NCBI GenBank assembly: GCA_035610835.1
Contig: CM069454.1
Location: forward strand, 59,626,580 to 59,690,579
DNA: 64,000 bases
Direction of reading: 5' to 3'
DNA from: Ophiura sarsii
Taxonomy: Eukaryota; Echinodermata; Ophiuroidea; Amphilepidida; Ophiuridae
Made by a program: the position numbers and the translations under genes
Notes under the pieces: generated by a model
What the model was told of the DNA's origin: nothing
Database searches by the model: none
Seen by the model: only the letters and a program-made list of their open reading frames with translations
Shown here: in pieces, positions 43,481 to 54,691 of the stretch
Position numbering within the stretch: the stretch's first letter is position 1
Layout of the letters: every line of letters begins with the position of its first letter

Positions 43481-43776
43481 GTCACTGTAATCACATGCCG
43501 CGTTCCTCACATTCCATTCATGGGGATTTATTTTTATTTTTAATTTCACTTATTAAATGTTGTGCACAACATTAATAATGTTCATATTAAGGATTATATC
43601 AATCTGAAATTAAAAAGAATCATTTTAGAGAACCTTTTTTTCTCTTCCCTACTTCTTTCCCTTTGTTGTATCCTTGTCTTAATTCAGCTTAGTATACTAT
43701 GCTTTCATAAATTTTGTTTGTATTTTGGCAAAACAGATAGCTGTTTTTGTAAGTTTGGTACTACCACCATAATTCT
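43481..43776. other. Unannotated AT-rich DNA
   Basis: A 73-residue open frame is present without recognised motifs. Confidence 0.35.
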
Positions 43777-43926
43777 ACAGTAGATAGCTTACATTGTTAT
43801 CAGTAGTAGATAGCTTGCATTGCTATCAGTAGTAGATAGCAAACATTGCTATCAGCAGTAGACAGCTTAAATAGCTATCAGCAGTATTTACCTTCCATTG
43901 CTATCAGTATAGTAGATAGCTTGATA
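43777..43926 (-). repeat. Inverted short array of the GATAGC hairpin minisatellite
   Basis: AGTAGATAGCTTACATTGTT and following units are the reverse complement of the 36366-37322 array. About five units remain. Confidence 0.85.
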
Positions 43927-44092
43927 ATACTTCTGGTATAAACTTACTGACATTTTAAATGCCCTAACCCCTCACAGGAAAATTAATAACACTATTTCTC
44001 TGTATGGGAAATCATTCACTTCTTCTAGATGGAACATTAAGGTAATAAAATTGTGACATTTGATAATACAAAGACAACGCTTCACTTAACAC

Positions 44093-44338
44093 TTAACACT
44101 TTCCATGCGGCAGGCGGCTGCAGACGACATTCCAAAATTTCACAAAATGTTTCAAAAATGTCAAAATTATTGAATTTCATTACCATATTTGGAATCACCA
44201 TGAGAAATGCATTGACATAAGTACAAACATGCCCAGTATTGGTTCAGTAATCCTTGAGATAGACTTTGAAAATTGGAAGAGGTTTCTGAAAAATCTGTAG
44301 TATGGTAAAACTAATAATAGCCGCGTGGAAAGTGTTAA
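44093..44338 (+). mobile_element. TTAA-type MITE, copy 5 (full length)
   Basis: TTAACACTTTCCATGCGGCA to CGCGTGGAAAGTGTTAA, with TTAA on both sides. Its right TTAA is shared with the next, oppositely oriented copy. Confidence 0.9.
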
Positions 44339-44560
44339 CATGCGGCTATGAGTTTTACAATTTAAAAACAAGATTTTTAGAAACCTTTCCCAATTTTCAA
44401 AGCCTATCTCAAAAAATTACCAATTATTAGGCATGTTTGTATTTATTTCAATGCATTTCTCAGTGATTCCAAATATGGTAATTAAATTCATTAATTTTGA
44501 AATTTTTGAAACATTTTGTGAAAAATGTCGTCTGCAGACGCCTGCTGCATGGAAAGTGAA
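44335..44560 (-). mobile_element. TTAA-type MITE, copy 6
   Basis: It starts directly in the TTAA of copy 5 but lacks the first bases of its terminus (reads TTAACATGCGGCTATG). It ends GCTGCATGGAAAGTGAATT, a worn terminus. Confidence 0.8.
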
Positions 44561-44780
44561 TTGATCACAGTAGCACTCATCCCCCTCAAGGTTAGACGGC
44601 ATTTTTCTAGAAATATCAGCAGGAAATGCCAGTACTAACCATTGATTTATAACGAAAGGTATTATTAAAAGAAGCGAACACTGGTGCTTTGTCCACATTT
44701 GTATGCTTGATGAAACGATATATCTAAATATATATTGGATGTTTGACGCTTGACCCGGCCTAGTTTCCTAGAAATTCTTT

Positions 44781-44953
44781 TTAACATTTTCCACACGGCT
44801 TTTAGTTTAATCATTATTCGAAACAGATTTTTCAGAAACCTTTCCCAATTATCAAAGTCTATCTCAAGGATTATTGAAATATGGTAATGGGCATTTTGTA
44901 ACATTTTGGAATGTCGTCTGTAGACCAGACGCTTGCCGCTAGGAAAGTGTTAA
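44781..44953 (-). mobile_element. TTAA-type MITE, copy 7 (internal deletion)
   Basis: TTAACATTTTCCACACGGCT to GCCGCTAGGAAAGTGTTAA. About 70 bp of the middle are missing. The right TTAA is shared with copy 8. Confidence 0.8.
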
Positions 44954-45195
44954 CACTTTCCATGCGGCAGGCGGCTGCAGACGACATTCCAAAATTTCAC
45001 AAAATGTTTAAAAAATGTCAAAATTATTGAATTTGATTACCATATTTAGAACCACCATGAGAAATGCATTGACATAAGTACAAACATGCCTAGTATTGGG
45101 TAAGTAATCCTTGAGATAGCCTTTGAAAATTGGGAAAGGTTTCTGAAAAATCTGTTTTGTGTATGGTAAAAATAATAGCCGCTAGGAAAGTGTGA
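44950..45195 (+). mobile_element. TTAA-type MITE, copy 8
   Basis: TTAACACTTTCCATGCGGCA to CCGCTAGGAAAGTGTGAA, directly abutting copy 7 tail to tail at a common TTAA. The CTAGG variant is present at the junction end of copy 7 and the far end of copy 8, suggesting they are related. Confidence 0.85.
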
Positions 45196-45281
45196 ATATG
45201 AACATTCATTTGCAATTCCATTGGATTTTACAATGATGGTTGCGGTTGCGGTGTTAGAGATTGGGGATTCCTGGTTTCTTA

Positions 45282-45390
45282 TAACCCTAACCCTAGAATG
45301 TGTAGCAGTGGGATGGAGCCAAGAACTGGGAGAGGTGGTTAAATTGGCTGGCCGTGTAGTTTCAGTATGGTGTAGTAGGGTTAGGGTTAA
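45282..45390 (+). mobile_element. Telomere-like-ended element, short deletion derivative (copy 4)
   Basis: TAACCCTAACCCTAGAATGT to AGGGTTAGGGTTAA. The left part (GTAGCAGTGGGATGGA...GAGGTGGTTAAAT) matches the 46936 copy, but the tRNA-like module is missing. Confidence 0.6.
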
Positions 45391-45525
45391 TTAAATGGCA
45401 GACAAAATATAGTGATAAAACATGTGAAGCATGTTGTAATTGTAATATCTGTTCAAATATAAATAATATACATGCATGTCACACAAACCAACTTTTAAAT
45501 TGGCCTAGTGTTCGAAATGCACCAA

Positions 45526-45585
45526 GTTAAGGCAAAAAAAAAGAAGTTTGGTTGCCCTCCGCCACCGACCGAAAAAACTTATTGG
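45526..45585. mobile_element. GGCC-type MITE fragment
   Basis: TTAAGGCAAAAAAAAAGAAG followed by TTGCCCTCCGCCACCGACCG resembles the left arm of the GGCC-ended MITEs at 54330 and 58727. It is cut off by the TTAA MITE fragment that follows. Confidence 0.4.
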
Positions 45586-45678
45586 TTTAGTAATTCTTGT
45601 GATAGACTTTGAAAATTGGGGAAGGATCCTGAAAAATCTGTTTGTACATGGGAACACTATTAGCCGCGTGGAAAGCAG
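45579..45678 (+). mobile_element. TTAA-type MITE, 5'-truncated copy 9
   Basis: It keeps TTGGTTTAGTAATTCTTGTG through AGCCGCGTGGAAAG only. Confidence 0.7.
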
Positions 45679-45970
45679 GGTACGATTAACCCAGTATCGC
45701 ATTGCTAAATGCTCCACACTTTGCAGAATTTGCTATACAATCTAAAATGTGTAGGCCCTATAGCAGTTTAATACTATGCATTTCAATGCAACAGTTTATC
45801 GATTTTAAGGAACAGTTAAAATTTGACAACAATTTGCTACAAACCCCATTTTTTTACGAAAATCGATCACTGTTGGAAAGTGTTAAGATTGATAAGAACC
45901 CTTTTTCGTGCTACAGAATTCTGGCCAGTGTCCATGTTGAAAGTCACTTTCAAAAAAGTGCTTTGAAGTA

Positions 45971-46157
45971 AGGCGACTACAGGCGGCCGGACCTGTCGGC
46001 CGGTCGGGTTTTTTTAAAAAACTTATTGTGTAAATAATTTTTTCGGCAGATTTTCAGCCAAAAAATGGCTGATTTTACATGATTTGAGAAAAATAATTCT
46101 AAAGAAATTCTTGAAGAACGCAAAAAGTGGGTTGGTCGGGCCCGTAAAATAGGGTGT
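45971..46157. repeat. Degenerate repeat, pairs with 56535-56770
   Basis: CTACAGGC and GGTCGG at the left and GGTTGGTCGGGCCCGTAAAA at the right are shared with 56535-56770. It is perhaps another GGCC-type relative whose ends have eroded. Confidence 0.35.
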
Positions 46158-46935
46158 GTTTTCCCCTCGCCTAACAGAATGTTTTACGTGCGGGTGGACA
46201 TTGAAAATGTTCGCAAACTTTGAAAATATCATACAATTATTTGCTTGCGCATCATGGTACCATAATCACAATGGTCAGTACATGGAACTACATTTTATTC
46301 CCTTTTATGGCCTGATTTGCAATATAAACCCAACACACTAAACACAACAGGTGTCTGGGACATCGCTTACAGTACACACAGATATTGAAATAATTCCATT
46401 CCGATATCTTTCTAATACTCTTTTGTAAATTGTACAGTTGTCATGGTAACTGCCAATTAGTGGAATGCTGTATGCGTCACTTGATAATTGATTATATTGA
46501 TTGTATCACACATCCCAGCGGTGGATTTGTCTCCTAATAAATAAATATTTGACTAAATTGTAAATATTATACCGAGGCGTAGATATAACGTAATTTAACC
46601 ATAATTCACTGCAAACATTGACTAGAATATCTTTGCTCAGAGTTGAAATGACCTGGTGCACATAAACGTTGAAGAAAAAAAATGAAAAAATGAAATATTT
46701 AAACACCATGTTCATCTTACCAGACTTGAACTGGTAACCTTCATATAATATTGATCTTATTCGATATTGGCAAAATTAGACAATTTTGCTTCTTTTTTAA
46801 TACTTTTTACAAAAATTCAGATTTTTTATAACTAAATTTGGTAATTTTACCAAAATGTTGAGATTTTTAATAAAATTTGAGCTTTTCTGCAAAATGTGGA
46901 TTTTAAAACCATTCTATGAACCTTTTCTATCGATA
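46158..46935. other. Unannotated AT-rich DNA
   Basis: No supported gene or bounded repeat. Confidence 0.4.
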
Positions 46936-47224
46936 TAACCCTAACTCTAAAATTGTAGCAGTGGGGATGGATCGAAGAACAGGGGGAGGTGGTTAAATGG
47001 AGGGACTAAAAGAAACATGTCCGCTACACCCGGGAATTGAAACCGGGTCGCCGGCGTGACATGCGAGTCAAACAACCACAACACCTCCAGCGCTGGGCTT
47101 GCCAGGCTAAATTTTCGCACACCACTATATACCCATGGTTACCGGTTGATAGAAGTTGTGTTCGCGCGCCTATAAGTGCTGCTGACCATGTTGTTCTATG
47201 TGGTGTATAGGTGGGTTAAGGTTA
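46936..47224 (-). mobile_element. tRNA-like element with telomere-like inverted ends (copy 5)
   Basis: TAACCCTAACTCTAAAATTG opens and GTGGGTTAAGGTTAA closes the segment. On the minus strand a tRNA-like module contains GGTTGTTTGACTCGCATGTC and the B box GGTTTCAATTCC. The A box (AGGTGTTGTGG) is weak. Confidence 0.55.
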
Positions 47225-47239
47225 AAAGGCATGAGAGCG

Positions 47240-47631
47240 TACACTCTTATTCTTGATTAGTCAAATTTGACACGGAAATGGTCAAATCTGACACAGAAAA
47301 TTAGTCCGCGGGGAAACTACAATGTAGGCCTATTAGTCAAAATAACACGGAAAAATGTGTCACCTTTTTTGACACTGAAGTGTGTCAAATGTAACAAATA
47401 TCCGGGTCAAAATGATCATTTTATTTGTTAAATCGAAATCGGAATACTATTCAAATTATCATTTTGACCCGGATATTTGTTCCATTTGACACACTTCAGT
47501 GTCAAAAAAAGGTGACACATTTTCCAAACTAATTTCAGACGCATAACGACCAATAAATTGATCAGTGTAACACAAACATGTGTCAAAAAGAAGTGACACA
47601 GAAAATTTGACTAATCAAGAATAAGAGTGTA
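47240..47631. mobile_element. Tc1/mariner-type MITE built as two nested palindromes, TA target
   Basis: CACTCTTATTCTTGATTAGT at the left and ACTAATCAAGAATAAGAGTG at the right are perfect inverted ends, with TA on both sides. The inner half is a second palindrome: CACTGAAGTGTGTCAAATG and GGGTCAAAATGAT meet CATTTTGACCCGGATATTTG and ACACACTTCAGTGTCA. CACTG/TGACAC strings recur throughout. Confidence 0.9.
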
Positions 47632-48238
47632 TGGCTCCCCTGAGTTGTGATACCCTGACCCATATCTAACTTTTCTTTAGCTTTTTCATCAATTTATGTC
47701 TAGTGAGATTTCGTAATTTAATGTGACAAATTTGTTTTCAATCCGGGCAAGTTCTTTTGCTGATCCAACCTACTTCAGGGCAATTTGTCATGTCAATAAA
47801 GACCTGTTACAAGCTAAGAATTTCCATGGGTAAACAACAGGAGAAATCATTATTATATCGAGTCTTATCCATCCTGGGGGGGGGGGGGGGGGGGGGGGGG
47901 GGCACTGACAATGGAAAGGGGTATAAGTATTTGCTGCCCTGAATACCCCTTCTGCTCGCTCTTATGACCTCCCTTTTGAGCCTGCATCAGCTCTAAAGAC
48001 CGCCATTTAATAGAAAATTAAAAAATCATGAACATTTACATTCCAAAGACCGCAACATTGACAAATGTGAGTTCTAAAATCAATTTTTTTCAAAATATTG
48101 GCGTTCTTACCTCTCAAATTGGGGGAAAACAGTTCTTAAGACCCTACTTTTTGGAGAAAATCGGTTCTTAAGACCCCCATTTGTTGTCAAAAGCCCCCAT
48201 TTTTGAGACCCTGGATGGCACACCCCTACCCAAAAATA
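47632..48238. other. Spacer with a 26-base poly-G tract
   Basis: Poly-G at 47877-47902 follows TATCCATCCT. The phrase CTTAAGACCCCCATTTG near 48170 resembles text in other G-tract repeats. No gene is visible. Confidence 0.5.
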
Positions 48239-48312
48239 GGTTGAAAATTGGGAAAGGTTTCTGACAAATCTGTTTTGCATATGGTTAAACTAATAGCCAC
48301 GTGCAAAGTGAA
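48239..48312 (+). mobile_element. TTAA-type MITE, 5'-truncated copy 10
   Basis: Only GGTTGAAAATTGGGAAAGGT to CCACGTGCAAAGTG remains. Confidence 0.65.
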
Positions 48313-48486
48313 AAGACAAATCAATTAACCGTAAATCTGAGTTGATATCAACATGTCATCATCGATATAAACCACCGAACCGTGCGAAAAAGAAACAACT
48401 CGTATTATACATGCGTGAAACGCTTAGTATATTTGATATTTATAGACTCATTTACATGTACAGGATTTTCCATGGGAAAATAACAG

Positions 48487-48872
48487 CCCGGGGGGGGGGG
48501 GGGGGGGGGGGGCGGTACTCGGATTTGGTTTGGTCGGGGGTGTGCCGCTGGAGATTCAAAACCCATACCCATTTTTAGGGGTGATTTTGGAAAAATCGGT
48601 ACCCATTTTTAGGGGTTGTGCTTTATTTTATACCAAATTTTCGCAATTTATCGGGAAAATAGACCTAATTTTTGCAAATTTTCGCGAAAATAGACAAAAA
48701 TTTCGCAAAAATAGACCCATTTGTAAAAAGTGACCCCATTATTAGGGATTTCCAGCACAAAATCATACCCCATGTTTAGGGATTTTGTGCCCAAAAAGCT
48801 ACCCATTAGAGCGGCACATCCCCGTATGTCGACTTGGGTGAGTACCCCCCCCCCCCCCCCCCCCCCCGGGAA
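48487..48872. mobile_element. MITE with poly-G/poly-C inverted ends
   Basis: It begins with about 22 G then CGGTACTCGGATTTGG and ends TGGGTGAGTACC plus about 22 C and GGG. The long homopolymers are themselves part of the inverted termini. The interior repeats ACCCATTTTTAGGGG and GACC/TTCGC strings. A partial relative lies at 24635-24735. Confidence 0.7.
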
Positions 48873-49553
48873 TAACAGAAGAAATTAAGTTCTAGTATCA
48901 CACCAACAGCAGCCTAAACGTTTGTCCCATAAAGCTACAAAATACTACAAAATACATAATAGATAGGGGCTTTTCTTTTGTTCAGATCAAGCGAGGTAAA
49001 CTACACAGTTCAACAAAAATTTGGCACACATTAATATACGTGTGCAAAGCATCACTAGAACGGGGCTATAACTATGCAGGTGTTGTAATGCTTGAATGAG
49101 CACACATTGAATGGAGGAATACCTCAATTAAAAAGTTGCTAAATGATGTATTGAAAGAGGATGGTAAAGCAGCTTCAAGCATCACCTTTTTTTAAACTTA
49201 AACACTCACTGAAAAGTGTCTAACTTAAACATGGATGGGGGTAGTTTAACGCTCATTAAACTATTAAAACTCGTGCACCAATTGTAGGCCTTGAATGATT
49301 ACTCAATCATCCCCGGTGCAAGCTGAGTGCAGATCCTGTAGTATTCAAAATACATGTGATTTTGAGGAATTCAGTTTCTATCTTTTGTATCCCATTTGGG
49401 CCACAATAAATTGAATACCCGTATACAGTGAATGTACAACCACTCTGGATATCAAATTTGCGGAGATAAAATTTGGGTTTTGTTAAACACATCAGTTAAA
49501 AGATAAACTCGCTTTTTATTTTTGACACAAGTTTGAAACCGTAAAACCGTATT
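48873..49553. other. Unannotated DNA
   Basis: Near 48935-48990, CTACAAAATACTACAAAATA and GTTCAGATCAAGCGAGG recall the family S SINE body. No gene is recognised. Confidence 0.4.
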
Positions 49554-49554
49554 T

Positions 49555-50125
49555 AGTACGAGAATACAGCCGATTGTGTAACATTGATTCTAATAGACAT
49601 ACACCAGGGATACTATTAATTTTGGGATAGGAAAGTCCTATACTAACGTACGTAGCGAAAACGGACCCTTTTGCATATTTGAATAAATTATGGTAATCGT
49701 CCGGAATGCGTCCGTGACCGGCGTTTAACGCGTTTAACAATGTTTAACCAGGTTTAACGGAATTGTTAGTCAGCATAGGTTTGGGGGCGCTGTAGATTTA
49801 CACAGACGACGGTGGCCACGCGAAACCTACATTTTGAATTCGTAGTGAATAACACGTAATCGCGAATATTAAACTTATCATTTTGACAAATTTATCATAA
49901 TTAGAAGAATTTTTATCGTTATCCGGGCGATGACTGTTAAAAATAATTCAAAATGGTGCACTCCCGTTGCCATATTGGGTCGTCTGAGAGACGAGCGGCC
50001 AGCGTCGCGTCGTCTGCTACAATTACGCCTTATCGGTAGAACAGCGCCACCAATTCTATGCTGACTAAGTTCAATTTAAAAGTGGACCCGATCGGCAAGC
50101 TCAGTTGCACACCCCTGCATACACC
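49555..50125 (-). mobile_element. Repeat unit of about 620 bp, copy 3 (inverted)
   Basis: The reverse complement of the 40335/40981 units: GTTAGTCAGCATAGGTTTGG to CACCAATTCTATGCTGACTA marks the core. It is closest to tandem copy 2, sharing the GTTTAAC cluster. Confidence 0.7.
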
Positions 50126-50883
50126 CTGTATTACATCTCTGTAATTTTGTTATAGCCCCATCATTATAATACACACACACCCTCATGTCATCAGTGGCAC
50201 ACACCTAGTAATCATAGCAACACAGCATCATCATCCCTCCCCATGCATCTATTGTCTTACACCCATCCCATTCATTGACTGGTGGGATGTCACCATCTGG
50301 GTTCATTGTTTAATAATTCTAATTAAAAAGCTATTCAAATAATATGGGTGTGTTCGCTCACACATGATATATGTATCTTTACACATTGTGGTAGATGACT
50401 CACAGAATTAATACACTTTACGCATTATTAAATTAATATTTTATATGAACATTAGGGGAAATTAATAGAATGTTTGATTTTGTTCTAGGAAAACTAATAA
50501 CGTTCACTGTTTAAATTACTTGATTGATTAAGGGCAATGTATCTGAAAAGAGTGATCTCAAAAGCTTATAATCTCAAGTATGATTGGGTGGATATAGATG
50601 TTTTCCAAAAATACAAACTTTGGGAGGAGAAAGGGTTTGATAAAATGAAATTCAAAAATTGTCAACATTTATACAAATGTTTATACAAATGTTCAAAACA
50701 ATTCAAACATTTTCAAACAGTTATTTTAAAATAATTCAAAAATAATCAAAAATTGAAAGTAATCAATTAGTTTATTGAATTATTTTCATTTCAACTCCCA
50801 TAGATTATAAAAGGCTGGAATCATCTTGGAAACCATAATGTGAAAGCAAGACTGTTGAGATATACATCACTCATAACTAACCT
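50126..50883. other. Unannotated AT-rich DNA
   Basis: A short (CA)n stretch lies at 50170. No gene is recognised. Confidence 0.4.
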
Positions 50884-51134
50884 TTAACACTTTCCATGTG
50901 GCTATTAGTTTTACCATATTATACAAAGCAGATTTTTCATAAGCCTTTCCCAACTTTCAAAGTCTATCTCAAGGATAACTGAACCGATACTAGTCATGTT
51001 TGTACTTATTGTATTGCATTTCTCATGGTGTCTCCGAATATGGTAATGAAATTCAATGATTTTGACCTTTTAAAAATATTTTGCAAAATGTTGGAGCTGT
51101 CGTCTGCAAACGCTGGCCGCGTGGAAGGGGTTAA
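50884..51134 (-). mobile_element. TTAA-type MITE, copy 11 (full length)
   Basis: TTAACACTTTCCATGTGGCT to CCGCGTGGAAGGGGTTAA with TTAA on both sides. It is somewhat diverged (CTGTCGTCTGCAAACGCTGG). Confidence 0.85.
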
Positions 51135-51314
51135 GGTGCACCCCTCCCTCCACTCCTTTTCAAAGGGAGCAGAGTCAACTTTATACTGCCAATTATTGTC
51201 ACATGATTGAGTTTCCAGGTGAAAAAGTCCCACCATGCATATAACGATATCCACCCACTTGTGTTACTTCAATTCCCCCGTTTCGTGCTTGAAATGGGAA
51301 CAAACAATGGTATC

Positions 51315-51551
51315 GTAACACTTTTCATGCGGCATTCGTCTGCAGACGACACTTCCAAAATTTCACAAAATTTCACAAAATGTTCAAAAATGTGAAAATT
51401 ATTGAATTTCATCACCATATTTGGAATTATCATGACAAATGCATTAAAATAGGTACCAACATTAATTCTTGAGATAAAGTTGGGGAAAGGTTTCTGAAAA
51501 ATCTGTTTTGTATACGGTAAAATTAATAGCCGCGCGCGTGGAAAGTCTTAA
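51315..51551 (+). mobile_element. TTAA-type MITE, copy 12
   Basis: GTAACACTTTTCATGCGGCA to CGCGTGGAAAGTCTTAA. ATTTCACAAA is duplicated inside. Confidence 0.85.
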
Positions 51552-51999
51552 GGTGGCTCTATTGGCCGAGTCAAAAAATTAGATTAACCTAATTTTTGGT
51601 ATATGATGCAATAATTATATGTTGTTTCCATATTTGAATACAAAAAAGTCAAAAAATGCTTCCTCGGATAGTTATTAGCGATTGAAATTTGATCTATGTC
51701 ACCCCAGTTACTGATTTGTTGTCCAAATCATAACTGACCCTTGTCTGACCTGACTGACCATGGGATCATATTACCCCTGCAGAGTTCTTGTTGTCAGGGC
51801 ATAAGGGCCGTTCCATTTGTACTAGTAGGGGGAAGGTATGGACAGTTTGACCACTGCTTGACCACTGCTTGTGCTTGCTGCATGTTCCAATACCACAGCA
51901 CAGCAGAGCCCATGGTATTATAATCATAATATATGGTCGTAGTTACAAGTCTTTTTCAACAATTTTGTTGTATATTCAAGTTGTTTTTTAAGCCTACAT
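51552..51999. other. Unannotated DNA
   Basis: No supported gene. GACCACTGCTTGACCACTGC is a short tandem near 51850. Confidence 0.4.
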
Positions 52000-52762
52000 T
52001 TACTTCCAGAAATTTACATATAAAAATAATAAATATTTTGGATTATTGAATGAATTAAATTGTTGTTGTTTATTTTGTTTTAAACCCCCTCTTGACTGTA
52101 CCCCCAGATAAAGCTAAGTTTGCTTTACAATTATTTGTTTGTATTATTTTCTTATATTTTGTTGTTGCTATACACACATCCCAAATCCAAACCAAGATTT
52201 AACAAAGTGTTATTTTCAACCACTTCTGTTCATTAACTTCATTTGATGTTTATACTGTGTTATCCCCAATTCTCAGATCAGAGATTTTGGTTGGTTATTT
52301 ATTTCATGTTTTACATTCCATTAATTTTGTATTGAAAAGCTTTGTATTCAATTAGCTGTTGTTTTTGTTGTTGTAAAATATTATTGTTGCCCGAGTTGTT
52401 TTAGGCCTATATTTTACTTTTATTATTTGATATATACAAATACAAAAATCATATTATATTATATTTTTGAATGAATTTAATTTTTGTTGTTTATTTAGTT
52501 TTAAAATCCCTCCCCTCGACTGTATTGTTACCCTCAGATCAGCTAAGTTTGTTTTACATTCATTTTTGTTGTGTTATTTTCTTATATTTTTTGTTGCTAC
52601 TAGGCCTATACACCTCAAATCAAAAACCCGATCCAACAAAGTTTTATTTTCAACAACTTTTTTTACTATTAAATTACTATAATTATTTAATAGTTATAGG
52701 TATTTTTTTAATTGAAAAGCTTTGTATTCAATAATATCTGTTGTTGGTTTTTGTAATTGCAT
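52000..52762 (+). repeat. Diverged tandem duplication of about 420 bp
   Basis: TTGAATGAATTAAATTGTTG near 52046 and TTGAATGAATTTAATTTTTG near 52467 begin units that share GACTGTA, GCTAAGTTTG, TTATTTTCTTATATTTT and GAAAAGCTTTGTATTCAAT. It is very T-rich. Confidence 0.65.
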
Positions 52763-53022
52763 TATTTATTTACGATAAAGCACAACATTTTGCTCTGTAA
52801 TTTGTTCGTTTGTACTGTTTGCACTGTCAATGCTGCATGTTTGACAACATTTTGCAAACCTAGAAATTTTGCTGGACAAGGTCAGTCAATAAACATCGGA
52901 ACAAAGACAACACCGGATGATGCGCCTTGCTTTCAATCATCCTCTGGTTTCCTGTGATGCGATTGATATTTCCTCTCGTGTGCTAGCTGAGGTATCATAC
53001 GTATTTCAAACCAGCGCTAAAG

Positions 53023-53075
53023 ATGTCAGTCCAGAGTGCCATAGCGGCCCTTCGCCTCAAATTCGAGACAATGCA
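53023..53075 (+). CDS. Candidate first coding exon (MSVQSAIAALRLKFETMQ...)
   Basis: ATG with A at position -3 opens a short frame reading MSVQSAIAALRLKFETMQ. It runs straight into GTAAGT at 53076, a consensus-like splice donor. The 150 bases upstream are less repetitive and more GC-rich than their surroundings, as for a leader or promoter. No downstream exon with a matching acceptor was recognised, and the family is unknown. It could be the start of a gene whose other exons lie far away, or chance. Confidence 0.25.
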
Positions 53076-53250
53076 GTAAGTTTTAAATGATTTGTACGAC
53101 AAATAGAGCGTGATTAAAAAAAAGATAATGGATTTGCTCATCAGATATCTCCCCTAGTTTCTGGTTATTTTCCGCTTGTTTTCACTCACTCATTCCTTGC
53201 GTTATTTGTTTTACATCCCTTGCACTGTTGAAAGCCTATACCTGTGTGTA

Positions 53251-53814
53251 TTAGGCCAAGCAAAAAACATTATGTGTTTCTCGTCCCCGCTCGCACTGAT
53301 TTTTGACTACGCAACAATATTTTTAATTTTAATTTTCAGAAATTCCTTCAAAAATTCTATTAAAAAAAGCTGCTTACCGGTCTATTTACGTTGGCATAGT
53401 GATATGAAATATTGAAACAATTCTTGCAAAAAAGCATGTATTTTGGCTTCTGAAATTTGTTGTAGATGACATCTTGTCTGGAAAGCTTAGAAACATGCCT
53501 GTTTTTGTGTGTGAGTCCACATACGGAGGGACAGTACATAAAATCATAAAACAGTGCCATGGAAGGAGCGTTCTAAAGTGTTCATTGACACTAGCTGATC
53601 TGCACAGCAAAGCCTATGTGATAAAAAGAAGCATCCACTTCACCGATGAAACATAGATATGCTAACATATGATCAATAAGCTTCGTCTCAGCAGCCATTT
53701 TAAAAATGGTGGCCATTTTGAAAAAAAATACTCAAAATTTTAAAAATAACAAATAGTCACAGATTTTTTTTAAAAAGTCCGGACGAAAAACACATTCTAT
53801 TTTAATTGGCCTTA
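53251..53814. mobile_element. GGCC-ended MITE, TTA target
   Basis: TTA-GGCCAAGCAAAAAACATT at the left and TTTTAATTGGCC-TTA at the right, with inner arms ATGTGTTTCTCGTCC and GGACGAAAAACACAT. At about 560 bp it is longer than most relatives. A 60-residue open frame in the middle has no recognised motif. Confidence 0.7.
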
Positions 53815-53979
53815 GATACTACGCTTCTAGCCTTTCTTCTTTTCCTCACAGCTTCATGCTCACCAGACCTGATCACGGTAACATTGTAATTGATAACAGG
53901 CTGCTTCTCACCCTCTATCTTACGATATCAGATACCCCTTAAACCGAGATCAAATAGAGCAAGAACTGTTGATATATCA

Positions 53980-54214
53980 ATACTTGCGGCAGGCGTCTGC
54001 AAACGACATTCCCAAATTTCACAAAATGATTCAGAAATGTCAAAATTGTTGAATTTGTTTACCATTATTTGGAATCACCATGAGAAATGCATTTAAATAA
54101 GAACAAACATGCCTCGTATTGGTTCAGTAATCCTTGAGATAGGCCTTGAAAGTTGGGAAAGGTTTCTGAAAAATTTGTTTTGTATATGGTAAAACTAATA
54201 GCCGTGTGGATAGT
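53980..54214 (+). mobile_element. TTAA-type MITE, copy 13 (worn ends)
   Basis: TACTTGCGGCAGGCGTCTGC to GCCGTGTGGATAGTGA. Both terminal TTAA are lost. Confidence 0.8.
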
Positions 54215-54329
54215 GATATGCATGCAGCAGATCAAATTTACCACATGCGAAGTATAGAGCGTGTAAAGCAGAGCCCATACAGCGTTTAGCTAACAAACCT
54301 TTCAAAATGATGACCAAGAAGCCCTTTGC

Positions 54330-54691
54330 TTGGGCCAACAACAAAATGTTTAGTTGCCCTCAGAGGGCCAAATTTTGGAGGGTCGGTAGGTCAATCCTTT
54401 TTTTTAATTTTTTTCTTCTTCTTTTTTTAGGTTTTTTTTATTATTTATTTTAGGGCATTTTTACTATATTTTTTAAAAATCTAGTCTACCTCAAGGATTA
54501 CTGAATCGTTTTTTAATATGATTTTTTTTTAAATACAAATTTCAATGCTGTTTATCGCCTCTGACATGTGGTGTTTATATTTTAACTGTGAAAGAAGAAT
54601 TAGAAAAAGAAGAAAGAAAACAACCGGCAGATTTCGCGATTTTTGGGTCAGTCACAGAGGGCAACCAAAGAATTTTTTGTTGTTGGCCTAA
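54330..54691. mobile_element. GGCC-ended MITE
   Basis: GGCCAACAACAAAATGTTTA and TTTTGTTGTTGGCC-TAA are the ends. The arms continue with TTGCCCTCAGAGGGC and ACAGAGGGCAACC. The right TAA is clean; the left flank reads TTG. Confidence 0.75.
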
